NCBI GenBank assembly: GCA_022844485.1
Contig: JALHLQ010000006.1
Coordinates: 62,001 to 126,000 of the forward strand
Direction of reading: 5' to 3'
Length of the DNA stretch: 64,000 nucleotides
DNA from: Xanthobacteraceae bacterium
GTDB taxonomy: Bacteria; Pseudomonadota; Alphaproteobacteria; Rhizobiales; Xanthobacteraceae
The number at the start of each line of letters is the position of its first letter. The first letter of the stretch is position 1. Positions 43,888 through 53,071 of this stretch are shown here, piece after piece. A model generated the notes under the pieces. That model was given only the letters and a program-made list of their open reading frames with translations, ran no database searches and had not been told where the DNA came from. The translations under genes and the position numbers were made by a program.

Positions 43888-44662
43888 GCGCCTGATCCTC
43901 CGTCTCGCGCACGCCAAGATAGGCTTCGATCACCGCGGGATTCGTGCGCACTTCGGCCGCAGTTCCCTCGGTCAGGCTCGTGCCATTGGCAAGGACGTGA
44001 ATTCGGTCGGACACGTTCATGACGAGCTTCATATCGTGCTCGACCAGAACGACCGTAATGCCCTGCTTGGCGATCCCGCGGATGACGTGCTCCAATTCCT
44101 TCGTTTCCACGGGATTGCAGCCGGCGGCGGGTTCGTCGAGGAGGAGCACGGCCGGTTCGCTCGCCAGTGCGCGCGCGATCTCCAGACGCTTCAGGTCCCC
44201 GTAGGAGAGGCCGCCGGCAGAGCGCTCGGCGTGCCGCGCAAGTCCGACGCGATCCAATGCCGCGAGCGCAGCGGCGCGCGTTGCGCGGTTCTGCCGGTTG
44301 ACGAGAGGCAAATGCAGAAGCTCGGCAATGATGCCCGTGCGCTCATGGCGGTGGCGGCCGACCATGACATTCTCCAGCGCCGTCATGCGGAAAAATATCT
44401 GCAGATTTTGGAAGGTGCGCGAGAGACCGCGCGCGGCGAGGGCCTCGGGTGCGAGCCCGGTCACGTCCTGGCCCGCAAGTTTCACGCGTCCGTCCCCCGG
44501 CGCGTAGAGGCCCGAGACAAGATTGAAAAGCGTCGTCTTGCCGGCGCCGTTCGGACCGATGATGGAGAAGATCATTCCTTTCGGCACCGCGAGCGTCACG
44601 TTGTCGACGGCGCGCACGCCCCCGAAGGAGATCGACAGCCGCTCGGCTTCCAGGATGTTCAT
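43874..44662 (-). CDS. livG: Branched-chain-type ABC transporter ATP-binding protein LivG
   Basis: A 262-residue ATPase: LSISFGGVRAVDNVTL, Walker A GPNGAGKTT, a LivG-specific insert (NLVSGLYAPGDGRV, RTFQNLQIFFRMTALENVMVG), signature LSYGDLKRLEIARAL and Walker B LLLDEPAAG. Its start overlaps the livM stop by four bases. With LivF it powers uptake through LivHM. Confidence 0.92.
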   Translation of the reverse strand: MNILEAERLSISFGGVRAVDNVTLAVPKGMIFSIIGPNGAGKTTLFNLVSGLYAPGDGRVKLAGQDVTGLAPEALAARGLSRTFQNLQIFFRMTALENVMVGRHRHERTGIIAELLHLPLVNRQNRATRAAALAALDRVGLARHAERSAGGLSYGDLKRLEIARALASEPAVLLLDEPAAGCNPVETKELEHVIRGIAKQGITVVLVEHDMKLVMNVSDRIHVLANGTSLTEGTAAEVRTNPAVIEAYLGVRETEDQARAVS

Positions 44663-45609
44663 GCGCGCCGCGCTCCCATCGCCTGGGCAAGCCCGGGGAC
44701 GATACCCTGGCGCAGAAAGATCATGAAAGCCATGAGCACGAGACCGAGCACCATGTGTTCGTATTCGTGCAGCCAGGTGAGCGCCTGCGGCAGGACAACA
44801 AGCACCGCCGCGCCGACCAGCGAGCCGGCAACCGACCCCATGCCGCCGAGCACCACCATGGCGACGAGCTCGATGGAGCGCAGAAAGCCCGATACCTCCG
44901 GGGTGATGTGCCCATTGAACAGCGCAAGGTAGGAGCCGGCCACCGAGGCATACACCGCGGAGATGACGAAAACGGCAAGCTTCTTGTTCGCAACATCGAC
45001 TCCGAGGACGCGAGAGGCGACTTCGCTGTCGTGGATCGCGCGCAGCGCGCGCCCGGTCGGACTGTCAATGAGATTGACGGCAAGCATGGCGCCCAGGATG
45101 AAGGTCGCGACGGAAATCCAATACCAGGTTACGGAGCCGCTCATGCGCCAATCAAACAGGACGAGCCGGCGCACATTCATGCCGTCTGGCCCGCCGGTCC
45201 ATTGCGCCTCATTCTGGAAGACGATCGCAACGAGGATGCCGAAGCCGAGAGTCGCGACCGCGAGATAATGTCCGCGCAAGCGCAGTATTGGCCGGCCGAC
45301 GACGAAAGCGACAGCGCCGGCCAGGAACGCGCCGACGATGATGCTCAGCCAAGAAGGCAAGCCGAGATGTACGGGACCGATCGCCGCGGCATATGCGCCT
45401 ATGCCCATGAACCCGGCATGGCCGAGGCTGACCTGTCCTGCGAAACCCATCAAGAGATTGAGGCCAACCACCGCGAGCGCGAAGATGAAGACGAGCGCTC
45501 CCACGCGATAGTAGTAGGCCGAGGGGAACAAGACCGGGATCACGGCGGCGATCATCGCCAGCAGGAGAAGCGGCGCAAGACGATGATCGAGAAGCTCGCG
45601 CACGCTCAT
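44659..45609 (-). CDS. livM: Branched-chain-type ABC transporter permease LivM
   Basis: A 316-residue permease with about nine membrane helices and the LivM loop EVASRVLGVDVANKKLAVFVISA that docks the ATPase. N-terminal GFAGQVSLGHAGFMGIGAYAAA is a family hallmark. It overlaps livH and livG by four bases on each side. Confidence 0.92.
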   Translation of the reverse strand: MSVRELLDHRLAPLLLLAMIAAVIPVLFPSAYYYRVGALVFIFALAVVGLNLLMGFAGQVSLGHAGFMGIGAYAAAIGPVHLGLPSWLSIIVGAFLAGAVAFVVGRPILRLRGHYLAVATLGFGILVAIVFQNEAQWTGGPDGMNVRRLVLFDWRMSGSVTWYWISVATFILGAMLAVNLIDSPTGRALRAIHDSEVASRVLGVDVANKKLAVFVISAVYASVAGSYLALFNGHITPEVSGFLRSIELVAMVVLGGMGSVAGSLVGAAVLVVLPQALTWLHEYEHMVLGLVLMAFMIFLRQGIVPGLAQAMGARRA

Positions 45610-46478
45610 ACCCGTTCGACCGAGGCCTTGCCGAACAGGCCTCGCGGCATGGCGAAAAGAACGGCAAGGATAACGAGAAACGCGACGGCGTCTTTGTATT
45701 GCGAGGACAGATATCCGGCGGCAAGCGATTCGAGCAGCCCGACGATCAACCCGCCTACAACGGCGCCCGTGGCGCTGCCCATGCCCCCGAGCATCGCCGC
45801 GGCAAAACCTTTCAATGCCAACAGCGTGCCGACGTCATAACTCGTCAAGGTGATCGGTGTAACAAGGACACCGGCCACGGCTCCGATCGCTGCGGAAATG
45901 GCAAACGATAAGCCGACGATCCGCCGCGTGTCGATGCCGGCCAGGCGCGCGGCGAGCTTGTTCGCCGCCGTGGCGATCACCGCCTTGCCGAACAGCGTGC
46001 GGTCGATAAAAGCCCAGAGGAGAACCAGGATCACCGCGGCGCCTGCGAGCACGAGCAGACTTTGCGGCAGGATCGCCGCCCCGCCGAAACGGATCGGATC
46101 AGCGCCAAACACATGCGGGAGGCTATGAAACCGCTTGTCGAACACGACCTGCGCGGCGCCTCGGAGGAAGATCGAGGCTCCGATGGTGATCATAATGAGC
46201 GCAACGGCGGAGGCGCCGTGCGCCGTCTCGATGGCAAAACGATGCAGTGCGAGGCCCACCAGCACCGAGGCGATGACGGCCAGGACGGCCGCAAGCGGCA
46301 GCGGCACGCCGGAAAGCGCGAGGAAAACAGTGGTGAGCCCGCCAATCATCACGAACTCGCCTTGCGCAAAGTTCACGACGTCCGAAGCATTGTAGATCAG
46401 CGTGAAGCCAAGCGCGACGAGCGCGTAGACGGCGCCAACGGTCAGGCCGGAAAAAAGGAACTGCAGGAGTTCTGGCAC
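45606..46478 (-). CDS. livH: Branched-chain-type ABC transporter permease LivH
   Basis: A 290-residue permease with about eight helices. FTLIYNASDVVNFAQGEFVMIGG near the N-terminus and NKLAARLAGIDTRRIVGLSFAIS as the ATPase-docking loop are the LivH signatures. It follows the binding-protein gene after a 140-base gap filled with repeat sequence. Confidence 0.92.
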   Translation of the reverse strand: MPELLQFLFSGLTVGAVYALVALGFTLIYNASDVVNFAQGEFVMIGGLTTVFLALSGVPLPLAAVLAVIASVLVGLALHRFAIETAHGASAVALIMITIGASIFLRGAAQVVFDKRFHSLPHVFGADPIRFGGAAILPQSLLVLAGAAVILVLLWAFIDRTLFGKAVIATAANKLAARLAGIDTRRIVGLSFAISAAIGAVAGVLVTPITLTSYDVGTLLALKGFAAAMLGGMGSATGAVVGGLIVGLLESLAAGYLSSQYKDAVAFLVILAVLFAMPRGLFGKASVERV

Positions 46479-46506
46479 TGGCGTCTCGGACCGGTTCTTC
46501 GTGAAT

Positions 46507-46613
46507 GGTCCTCATGGTTGGGATTCCCGGTTCGGCCGGCTCCTTCCCATGAGGACCTTTGTCAGCTCTCGCCGGAGCAGCGCCCCCAAGGCGCGTCTCC
46601 AAGGATGAGGACC
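46507..46613. repeat. Palindromic repeat between livK and livH
   Basis: GGTCCTCATGG (46,507-46,517) and CCATGAGGACC (46,547-46,557) form a perfect 11-bp inverted repeat. A third related arm, GATGAGGACC, lies at 46,604-46,613 after GCGCGTCTCCAAG. The layout resembles dispersed repeats of Hyphomicrobiales genomes. An mRNA hairpin here could let livK be made in excess over the membrane parts. Confidence 0.65.
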
Positions 46614-46618
46614 CTCAA

Positions 46619-47785
46619 TCACGATCCGCTATCGGGGAGGATTGTCCAGTCGCCGTTCTTGATCTCCAGCATTCGGAAGGCCGAGAGCTCGAGGCCCATA
46701 TGATCGGTCGGCGACATGTTGACGATGCCGCCGGTGCCGACAAAGCCTTTCGTCTTTTCGATCTCGTCGCGGATCTTTGCCTTGTCCGTATTGCTCTTGG
46801 CGCGGGTCATCGCCTCGAAAAGGATCATGAGCCCGTCATAGGCGTGTCCGCCGAACGTGGAGACCGGCTGGCCGGTGCGCTGCGTGTAAGTCTTCGAATA
46901 GTTCACGACAACCGACTTCTGCTTGTCGCTGTCGGGCAGCTTGTCGGCGACAAGCAGAGCCGCGGCCGGCAATCGCACGCCCTCTGCAGCCGGGCCCGCA
47001 AGGTCGATGAACTGCTTCGAGGCAACGCCATGGCTTTGATAGAGCGGCAGGGTGACGCCGAGCTGGCGGTAATTGCGCGTGACAATCGCCGGTCCCTGGC
47101 CGAAGCCGGGATTCACGACCGCCTGAACCCCCGCCTTGTTGCGGATGTTGGTCAGTTGCGGGGTCATGTCGCTGTCGCGCGGCCCGTAGCTCTCCTCATG
47201 CGCAATCGTCATGCCGAATTTCGGCGCCACCGCTACGCATTGGTCCCGCATCGATTTGCCGAAGGCATCCTGTCCGGAAATCAGCGCGATGGTGGTCAGC
47301 TTGCGTTTCCTCAGATCCGTGAAGATCTTCTCGCACGCCATCTTGTCGGTGTGCGGGGTCTTGAACACCCACTTCTTCACCGGCTCGACAATCTGAATGG
47401 CGCCCGCAAGCGAGATGAACGGAATCTGCGCCTCCTCGAACACCGGGATCATGGCCATCGTCGCGCCGGTGGTTGTGCCGCCGACCATCGCCACGACCTT
47501 GTCTTCCTCGACGAGGCGTGTGGCGAAGGTTCGTGCGGCATTCGCGTCTCCACCGTCGTCATAGATGACCAGTTGAATCTTTTGTCCGTTCACGCCGCCC
47601 TTCTTGTTGAGTTCTTCGACGTAGATTTCGAGCGTGCGCTTTTCGGGATCACCCAGGAAAGACGCGGGGCCGGTGACCGAGAGCACCGAGCCGATCTTTA
47701 CTTGCGCCGTCGCCTGCCCGGCTCCAAGCACAAGCGCGGCTGCGCCTGCGCACAAGAGCGTCGTGAATGTCCGGATTTGCGTCAT
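46619..47785 (-). CDS. ABC transporter substrate-binding protein (LivK-like), probably for an aromatic acid
   Basis: A 388-residue periplasmic binding protein (type I fold) with a signal peptide ending near ATA-QVK, then KIGSVLSVTGPASFLGDPEKRTLEI and YDDGGDANAARTFATRLVEEDKVVAMVGG. It heads the liv-thioesterase-pad block, so phenylacetate or a related aryl acid is a likelier ligand than leucine. That is inferred from position. The ATG at 47,785 follows GGGAGGGAACAGG. Confidence 0.85.
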   Translation of the reverse strand: MTQIRTFTTLLCAGAAALVLGAGQATAQVKIGSVLSVTGPASFLGDPEKRTLEIYVEELNKKGGVNGQKIQLVIYDDGGDANAARTFATRLVEEDKVVAMVGGTTTGATMAMIPVFEEAQIPFISLAGAIQIVEPVKKWVFKTPHTDKMACEKIFTDLRKRKLTTIALISGQDAFGKSMRDQCVAVAPKFGMTIAHEESYGPRDSDMTPQLTNIRNKAGVQAVVNPGFGQGPAIVTRNYRQLGVTLPLYQSHGVASKQFIDLAGPAAEGVRLPAAALLVADKLPDSDKQKSVVVNYSKTYTQRTGQPVSTFGGHAYDGLMILFEAMTRAKSNTDKAKIRDEIEKTKGFVGTGGIVNMSPTDHMGLELSAFRMLEIKNGDWTILPDSGS

Positions 47786-47907
47786 CGTCCTGTTCCCTCC
47801 CAGGGATGGTGTTTGCTTTTCAGAATTTCGGTACTTGAATGCCAAAATGGTAGCAAACCAAGTCCGTCCGGCGCAACGGGTAGCAACGATTCGGAGGCGG
47901 GGCTCTG

Positions 47908-47921
47908 ATTTTGATCAAAAT
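47908..47921. promoter_or_regulatory. Palindromic operator candidate upstream of the liv-pad block
   Basis: The perfect 14-bp palindrome ATTTTGATCAAAAT lies 123 bases before the livK ATG in an otherwise G+C-rich gap. It resembles a compressed FNR/Crp half-site arrangement (TTGATCAA) but lacks the four-base centre of a true FNR box, so the binding protein is unknown. Confidence 0.45.
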
Positions 47922-47956
47922 GTGTGCGCGGGCACGCACGAGGGCGGCCGATCGGC

Positions 47957-48715
47957 CTATTTGCGGGCAACCGGGCCGTTTGCCTGTTCGACATTGCCGT
48001 GCACCTGAAGCCAGAGCATGGCCACCCAGCAAAGCAGGGCCCATGCCGCTCCGACCGCCCAGCCTGCCAGCACGTCGGTTGGCCAATGCACGCCCAGATA
48101 GACCCGGCTTACGCCGACCAATAAAGACAGGCTGACCGCAACGACGAGCACGAATACCTTCACCCGCCTTATTCGGCGCGTGCGCGCTACGAGTGCGCCG
48201 AGCGTGAGATAGACGGCAGCCGACATCATCGAGTGTCCGCTGGGAAAGCTGGCTGTGTAAACGACGGTCGCATGCGGGACGAGATCGGGGCGCGGCCGAT
48301 CAAGGCCCATTTTTGCTAGCTGGCTGATCAGCATTCCGCCGGCGACAGAGAGAACCAGGGCAAGCGAGGCGCGGCGCTTTCCTTCCAGGGACAGGAAACC
48401 GGCGGCGGCCGCCGTGACCAACACAAGCACGCCCGTGCTTCCGAGCGCCGTGAAATCGCGCATCATTTCTTGAAACCAGGGAGGACCGAATGGCTGGCTC
48501 GCATCCTGCGCGTTGCGCAGGGCCAAGAGGATCGAGCGGTCGAAGGCGGCGGTAGTACCTTCGACGACCTCATCGGCGAGTTCGACAAACGCCCAGATCG
48601 AGCCTGCGGCGATCAACAGGATCAGGAGCACCGGCCATTCCAAGCGGCGCAACCAGTCGGTGGCGGCTAAAGTCTTTCGCACGGCTTGTTCGGTTTCCTC
48701 AATGCGTCGTGCCAC
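47957..48715 (-). CDS. PAP2-family membrane phosphatase
   Basis: A 252-residue membrane protein with about six helices and the three phosphatase motifs: KMGLDRPRP, then FPSGHSMMSA with the catalytic His, then SRVYLGVHWPTDVLAGW. Members dephosphorylate undecaprenyl diphosphate, phosphatidyl-glycerophosphate or similar lipids. The substrate is not readable here. It stands alone between the liv promoter region and the cobalamin riboswitch. Confidence 0.88.
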   Translation of the reverse strand: MARRIEETEQAVRKTLAATDWLRRLEWPVLLILLIAAGSIWAFVELADEVVEGTTAAFDRSILLALRNAQDASQPFGPPWFQEMMRDFTALGSTGVLVLVTAAAAGFLSLEGKRRASLALVLSVAGGMLISQLAKMGLDRPRPDLVPHATVVYTASFPSGHSMMSAAVYLTLGALVARTRRIRRVKVFVLVVAVSLSLLVGVSRVYLGVHWPTDVLAGWAVGAAWALLCWVAMLWLQVHGNVEQANGPVARK

Positions 48716-49194
48716 TCATCCGGCGTCCCACCCCGCGGTCGGTCCTACACGCGGGACGGCGCGCAATTCAACCGGATCTTGGACGTTGACAGTCACGCAG
48801 CTTAGGCCTTCACTGTCTGCCGGCACAGGTGTGCCGGGCGAAGGCCCGGCCAAGAGGGAATCCGGTGCGGCCTGGCGTTTCACGACGCAAGGCCCAGTCC
48901 GGAGCTGCCCCCGCAACTGTCGGCGGTGAGTCCTGCTCCAAACGCCACTGGATGCACGTCCGGGAAGGTGGAGCAAAGGGTGACGACCCGCAAGCCAGGA
49001 GACCTGCCTGAGCCAGTCACCCTTCCGGCGTGCGGGGCGCGCGCACGGGGCGGTCTTCCGCAGCGGTGACATGCAAACCGTTGTGGAGGACAAGGGCTCA
49101 TGGCCTTTCCGCGCACTGACCATGATTGTCACACGATCCTGGCCGGGATCTGTGCCTCCACGACCCGTTCACCCGAACGCACCGGAGGCATGTC
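48716..49194. other. Long leader of the btuB-like gene
   Basis: The 479 bases between the PAP2 gene and the receptor hold the cobalamin riboswitch (48,821-49,028) and a further 166 bases of leader. I see no gene in them. Confidence 0.7.
48821..49028 (+). promoter_or_regulatory. Cobalamin riboswitch
   Basis: Conserved elements occur in order: AGAGGGAATCCGGTG (48,853-48,867), GGAGCTGCCCCCGCAACTGTC near 48,901-48,921 (given as position only beyond its core GCCCCCGCAACTG), the B12-box part GCCACTG (48,944-48,950), CGGGAAGG (48,961-48,968) and AGCCAGGAGACCTGCC (48,993-49,008). It is on the strand of the downstream receptor gene and should repress it when adenosylcobalamin is abundant. Confidence 0.92.
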
Positions 49195-51171
49195 ATGTGG
49201 ACTCGTTCCACGTTTCCCGTTTTCTGCTGTTCCCATCGCCGCCATTCCATCGCAGCAGCGCTTCTCTTCTCAGCAAGTCTAGGAACGGCCCACGCGCAAA
49301 CGCAAATCGTCATCTATGCGAACCAGGCTCCGATCGAAGCCAGCAAGGTCGGCGCGGCGGTTACGGTCGTGACCGGAGAGACGCTCCGCTCGAGCGGTTT
49401 CAGCACGGTCGCCGACGCGTTGCGCACCGTTCCGGGCGTGGCCGTGAACCAACAAGGCACGCGCGGTTCGCTGACGCAGGTCCGCATCCGCGGCGCTGAA
49501 GCAAACCACCTGCTCGTGCTGATCGACGACGTACCGGTCAACGAGATTTCAAACGGCGATTTCAACTTCGCCGATCTCGCCCTCGAGGACATCGAGCGAA
49601 TCGAAGTCGTGCGCGGGCCGCAGTCTGGCCTGCACGGCGCGAATGCCCATGCCGGCGTGATTTCGATCGTGACCAAGAGCGGGCGCGGAATGGCGCGACC
49701 GGAAATGCACATGCGGGTGGAAGGCGGCTCGCGCGACACGAAATCCTTTGGCGCGAGCACGCGCGGTTCCTTGGGGCCGTTCTATGGCTCCTTCAGCTTC
49801 GATCGGAATTCCACGGAGGGATTCAATATCTCTCGCTTCGGTGTTGAGCACGACGGCAGCCGGGCCAGCACGGCCACGGCAAAGTTCGGCGCCGACCTTA
49901 CACCTCAATTCAATGTGGAAGGTTCACTGCGGGCCGTTCGGCGGTTCGCCGATATCGATCCGCAGCCATTTTTTGGACCTCTCGAGGGACTCGCGGCCGA
50001 TTCAGCCTCGGACTTCAACCGCTTCGAGAGCATGAGCGGGCGCATGGCGGCAACTTGGTCGCTCCTTGAAGGCGACTTCGTTCAGAAACTCTCGGCCAAA
50101 CGGCACGACGAGAAGCGGGACGACTTCGATACCGTATTCGGTTATTTCCGCTCGCAGGGCCGGCGCGACAATCTCGAGTACAAGGCAACCGCGATTGCCC
50201 GCACGCACATCATGGGGGGAGAACGGCACAGCTTTACCTTTGCCGCCGACCGCCAGGAGGAGGATCTGAGGATCGATTCGCAATCGATGTCCTTCGATCC
50301 GCTTGCTGCCGGCTTTTGGGCGAGAGGCGCCACGCGAACCCGTGACGGCGTCGCCGGCGAATACGCCCTCGATCTGCCGGTCGGTTTGACGGTCACGGGC
50401 GCGGTGCGTCATGACCGCAACAGCGGGTTTGACGACATCACGACATGGCGTGCCACCGCGGCGCAGCGGCTGCCGACGGAAACGCGCGTTCATGCCAGCG
50501 TCGGTACCGGCTTCACGAACCCGACGTTCTTCGAACAGTTCGGTTTCTTCGTCGGCTCTTTCGTCGGCAATGCGTCACTGAAACCCGAACGTTCGCGTGG
50601 ATGGGACATCGGCGTGGAGCAGCGGCTTCTGGACGGACGCCTCGTCGCGGACGTGACGTATTTCGGCTCGGATTTCGAAGACAAGATCGTGTCACAATCG
50701 GTCGGCGGCGGGTTCGTTTTCACGGTGGTAAACGCGCCGGGAACCAGCCCCCGCCGCGGCGTCGAAGTGACCGCGAAGTTCACGCCGGTTCCGTGGCTCC
50801 TGCTCTCAGGCACCTACACCTACACCGACGCGCGGCTTGCCGACAGACGGCAGGAGGATCGCCGGCCGCGCCATGCGGCATCCGGCTCGGCAACGGTGCT
50901 GTTCGCGGAAGGACGCGGCAAAGCAACCGTGACCATTGTCCACAACGGCACGATGCACGACACTTGGTTCCGGTTTCCGCTCACCCCGGTCCTGCTCAGT
51001 CCGTACACGCTTGTTGGCGGCACAATCTCCTATGACATGACGCCATGGTCGACCGTGTATGTCCGTGCCGAGAACATCTTCGATACGAAGTATGAAGAGG
51101 TCTTCTCTTATCGGGCGCCCGGTTTCGCCGCTTATGTCGGACTGAAGCTGCGGCTTCATGAGGTGAATTGA
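49195..51171 (+). CDS. btuB: TonB-dependent outer-membrane receptor, vitamin B12 type
   Basis: A 658-residue outer-membrane receptor: signal peptide ending near AHA-QTQ, a TonB-box-like QIVIYAN, the plug domain (GAAVTVVTGETLRSSG, VRIRGAEANHLLVLIDDVPVNE, IERIEVVRGPQS) and a beta-barrel ending in an aromatic-rich last strand (FAAYVGLKLRL). The upstream cobalamin riboswitch identifies the cargo as a corrinoid. The ATG at 49,195 follows CCGGAGGC; the longer frame to 49,126 has no signal peptide at its start. Its stop abuts that of cutA. Confidence 0.88.
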   Translation: MWTRSTFPVFCCSHRRHSIAAALLFSASLGTAHAQTQIVIYANQAPIEASKVGAAVTVVTGETLRSSGFSTVADALRTVPGVAVNQQGTRGSLTQVRIRGAEANHLLVLIDDVPVNEISNGDFNFADLALEDIERIEVVRGPQSGLHGANAHAGVISIVTKSGRGMARPEMHMRVEGGSRDTKSFGASTRGSLGPFYGSFSFDRNSTEGFNISRFGVEHDGSRASTATAKFGADLTPQFNVEGSLRAVRRFADIDPQPFFGPLEGLAADSASDFNRFESMSGRMAATWSLLEGDFVQKLSAKRHDEKRDDFDTVFGYFRSQGRRDNLEYKATAIARTHIMGGERHSFTFAADRQEEDLRIDSQSMSFDPLAAGFWARGATRTRDGVAGEYALDLPVGLTVTGAVRHDRNSGFDDITTWRATAAQRLPTETRVHASVGTGFTNPTFFEQFGFFVGSFVGNASLKPERSRGWDIGVEQRLLDGRLVADVTYFGSDFEDKIVSQSVGGGFVFTVVNAPGTSPRRGVEVTAKFTPVPWLLLSGTYTYTDARLADRRQEDRRPRHAASGSATVLFAEGRGKATVTIVHNGTMHDTWFRFPLTPVLLSPYTLVGGTISYDMTPWSTVYVRAENIFDTKYEEVFSYRAPGFAAYVGLKLRLHEVN

Positions 51172-51501
51172 CTAGCCGGCTTCTGCCTTCGTCTCGGCGG
51201 CGATCCAGCTCATGTAGCCGGGGTCGCCGCCTTCGACAGGCAGAAAGACGATGGCTGGCGTGGTATAAGAGTGACCCTTCTTGACCGCCTTACGCACCGC
51301 TTCGGCCAAAGAAGCGCGCGTCTTGACGATCATCACGACCTCTTCGCCGCGCTCGATCGCGCCCTGCCAGCGATAATGGGACACCATGCCGGGCAGAATG
51401 TTAACGCAGGCCGCAAGCCGCTCTTCGACAATGGCTCGCCCCGCCTGCTCCGCCTCGACAAGCGAAGGATAGGTTGTATAGACGAAAATCACGCGTTCCA
51501 T
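51172..51501 (-). CDS. cutA: Divalent-cation tolerance protein CutA
   Basis: A 109-residue CutA1 protein, a very stable trimer implicated in copper tolerance though its mechanism is unclear. FVYTTYPSLVEAEQAGRAIVEERLAACVNI, then YRWQGAIERGEEVVMIVKT and YTTPAIVFLPVEGGDPGYMSWI cover the family from end to end. It is convergent with the receptor gene, with no gap between the two stops. Confidence 0.95.
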   Translation of the reverse strand: MERVIFVYTTYPSLVEAEQAGRAIVEERLAACVNILPGMVSHYRWQGAIERGEEVVMIVKTRASLAEAVRKAVKKGHSYTTPAIVFLPVEGGDPGYMSWIAAETKAEAG

Positions 51502-51605
51502 GTCGGGCCTCGATGGTTAACCTTGGCGTGGGTTGGTAAAGTGTGCCGCGGCCTGGATGCAAGGCCATAAGCCTTCGGACGCGCGAAGAAAGTACGATCG
51601 GGCCA

Positions 51606-52394
51606 ATGCGGGCAGACTCCCAGACGCAAAGTTATGAGCGAATCGCATTTATGGCGGCCCCCAGCGCCGAGGCGCAAACGGCGCTTGCCCGGCTCTCGGC
51701 ACGATACGGCCAGGCCGATCCCGATGCGGCGGACGTCGTGGTTGCGCTCGGCGGCGATGGATTGATGCTGCAGACGCTGCATCGATTCATGAAATCAAAC
51801 AAGCCGATTTACGGCATGAACCGCGGCTCGGTCGGCTTCCTGATGAACGAATTTCACGAGGATGGTCTGAAGGAGCGGCTTGTCGCGGCCGAATTGAACA
51901 TCATCCACCCGCTGCTCATGCGCGCGCGCGACGCGCGCGGCCTCGTGCATGAATACCATGCCATCAACGAAGTCTCGCTGTTCCGGCAGACTTATCAGGC
52001 CGCGCGTCTGAGAATCCTCGTCGACGGGACCGAGCGCATGCCCGATCTCGTGGCTGATGGCGTACTCGTCGCAACGCCGGCAGGCTCGACGGCTTACAAT
52101 CTTTCCGTCCAAGGCCCGATCATTCCAATCAAGGCTCCCCTCCTCGCCCTGACGCCCATAAGCCCGTTCCGGCCGAGGCGCTGGCGCGGCGCGCTGCTGC
52201 CTGACTCTGCCCGTGTGACAATCGAAGTACTCGAAGCCGACAAGCGGCCGGTCGCCGCCGTCGCGGATCACGACGAGGTGCGCGCGGTGATGACCGTCGA
52301 TATCGCCATGGATCGCAGCATCGCGATGGGCATGCTTTTCGACCGCGGGCACAGCCTCGACGAGCGGATCGTTCGCGAGCAGTTCGGCTATTGA
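51606..52394 (+). CDS. nadK: NAD kinase
   Basis: A 262-residue NAD kinase that phosphorylates NAD to NADP. The GGDG motif appears as [16 protein letters not shown], followed by [23 protein letters not shown] and the substrate loop [19 protein letters not shown]. The ATG at 51,606 starts the first strand ([15 protein letters not shown]); the frame open to 51,543 has no ribosome site. Confidence 0.95.
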   Translation: MRADSQTQSYERIAFMAAPSAEAQTALARLSARYGQADPDAADVVVALGGDGLMLQTLHRFMKSNKPIYGMNRGSVGFLMNEFHEDGLKERLVAAELNIIHPLLMRARDARGLVHEYHAINEVSLFRQTYQAARLRILVDGTERMPDLVADGVLVATPAGSTAYNLSVQGPIIPIKAPLLALTPISPFRPRRWRGALLPDSARVTIEVLEADKRPVAAVADHDEVRAVMTVDIAMDRSIAMGMLFDRGHSLDERIVREQFGY

Positions 52395-52498
52395 GCAGGC
52401 GCCGGGGGCGCAAAGCGTAAACTCGGCATTAACGCGCGCAGGATAGGGTGCGGTCGACACAACCGGCTCGGCAGCCGGCAGCATCCCGCACGCCGCCC

Positions 52499-53044
52499 AT
52501 GATCCGCATTGACTTCAACCGGTTGCGCTTCCTCATCATCGATGACAATGCCCATATGCGGCGGATCCTGCGCACGCTATTGCACGGGTTTGGCGCGCGT
52601 GAAGTCTACGAAGCGGAGGATGGCGCCGGCGGGCTCGAGGCTTTCACCCACTACTCTCCCGACATCGTCATCACCGATTGGGCCATGCCGATTTTCGACG
52701 GTCTCGAATTGACGCAGATGATCCGACAGCCGGGTGCCAATACCAATCCCTATGTGCCGATCATCATGCTGACCGGACACTCCGAGAAGAAGCGAGTGGT
52801 GACGGCGCGCGACGCCGGAATCACCGAGTTCGTCGCCAAACCGATTTCCGCCAAGGCGCTCTATCAACGTGTGCTGAACGTCGTCGCCAATCCTCGGCCG
52901 TTCATCAAAACGCGAAACTATTTCGGTCCGGATCGCCGGCGCAATGTCAATCCCAACTACTCGGGTCCGGAACGACGCAAAGGCGGCAAGGCTGAGGTGA
53001 TCAATCAGCAGCCGCTACTCGAAAAAGTGAAGTCGACAAGCTGA
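52499..53044 (+). CDS. Single-domain response regulator with GPERR tail
   Basis: A 181-residue protein. Residues 8-130 are a receiver domain: acidic D15/D16, phosphoacceptor D60 in DIVITDWAMP, Thr in MLTGHS and Lys in FVAKPIS. The tail has two copies of the Y/F-x-GPDRR or GPERR motif (FGPDRRR and SGPERRK) that recurs in alphaproteobacterial signalling proteins. With no output domain it must act on partner proteins, such as the HPt protein encoded next. Confidence 0.85.
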   Translation: MIRIDFNRLRFLIIDDNAHMRRILRTLLHGFGAREVYEAEDGAGGLEAFTHYSPDIVITDWAMPIFDGLELTQMIRQPGANTNPYVPIIMLTGHSEKKRVVTARDAGITEFVAKPISAKALYQRVLNVVANPRPFIKTRNYFGPDRRRNVNPNYSGPERRKGGKAEVINQQPLLEKVKSTS

Positions 53045-53071
53045 CCGGTCCAATCGGGAGAAGCGAACACG

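Noticed and set aside
47908..47921. Canonical FNR box
   Set aside because: The TTGAT and ATCAA halves overlap instead of being separated by four bases, so it does not fit the FNR consensus.
49009..49194. Small coding frames in the btuB leader
   Set aside because: Several overlapping short frames exist, but none has a ribosome site or any conserved pattern; the stretch reads as riboswitch leader.
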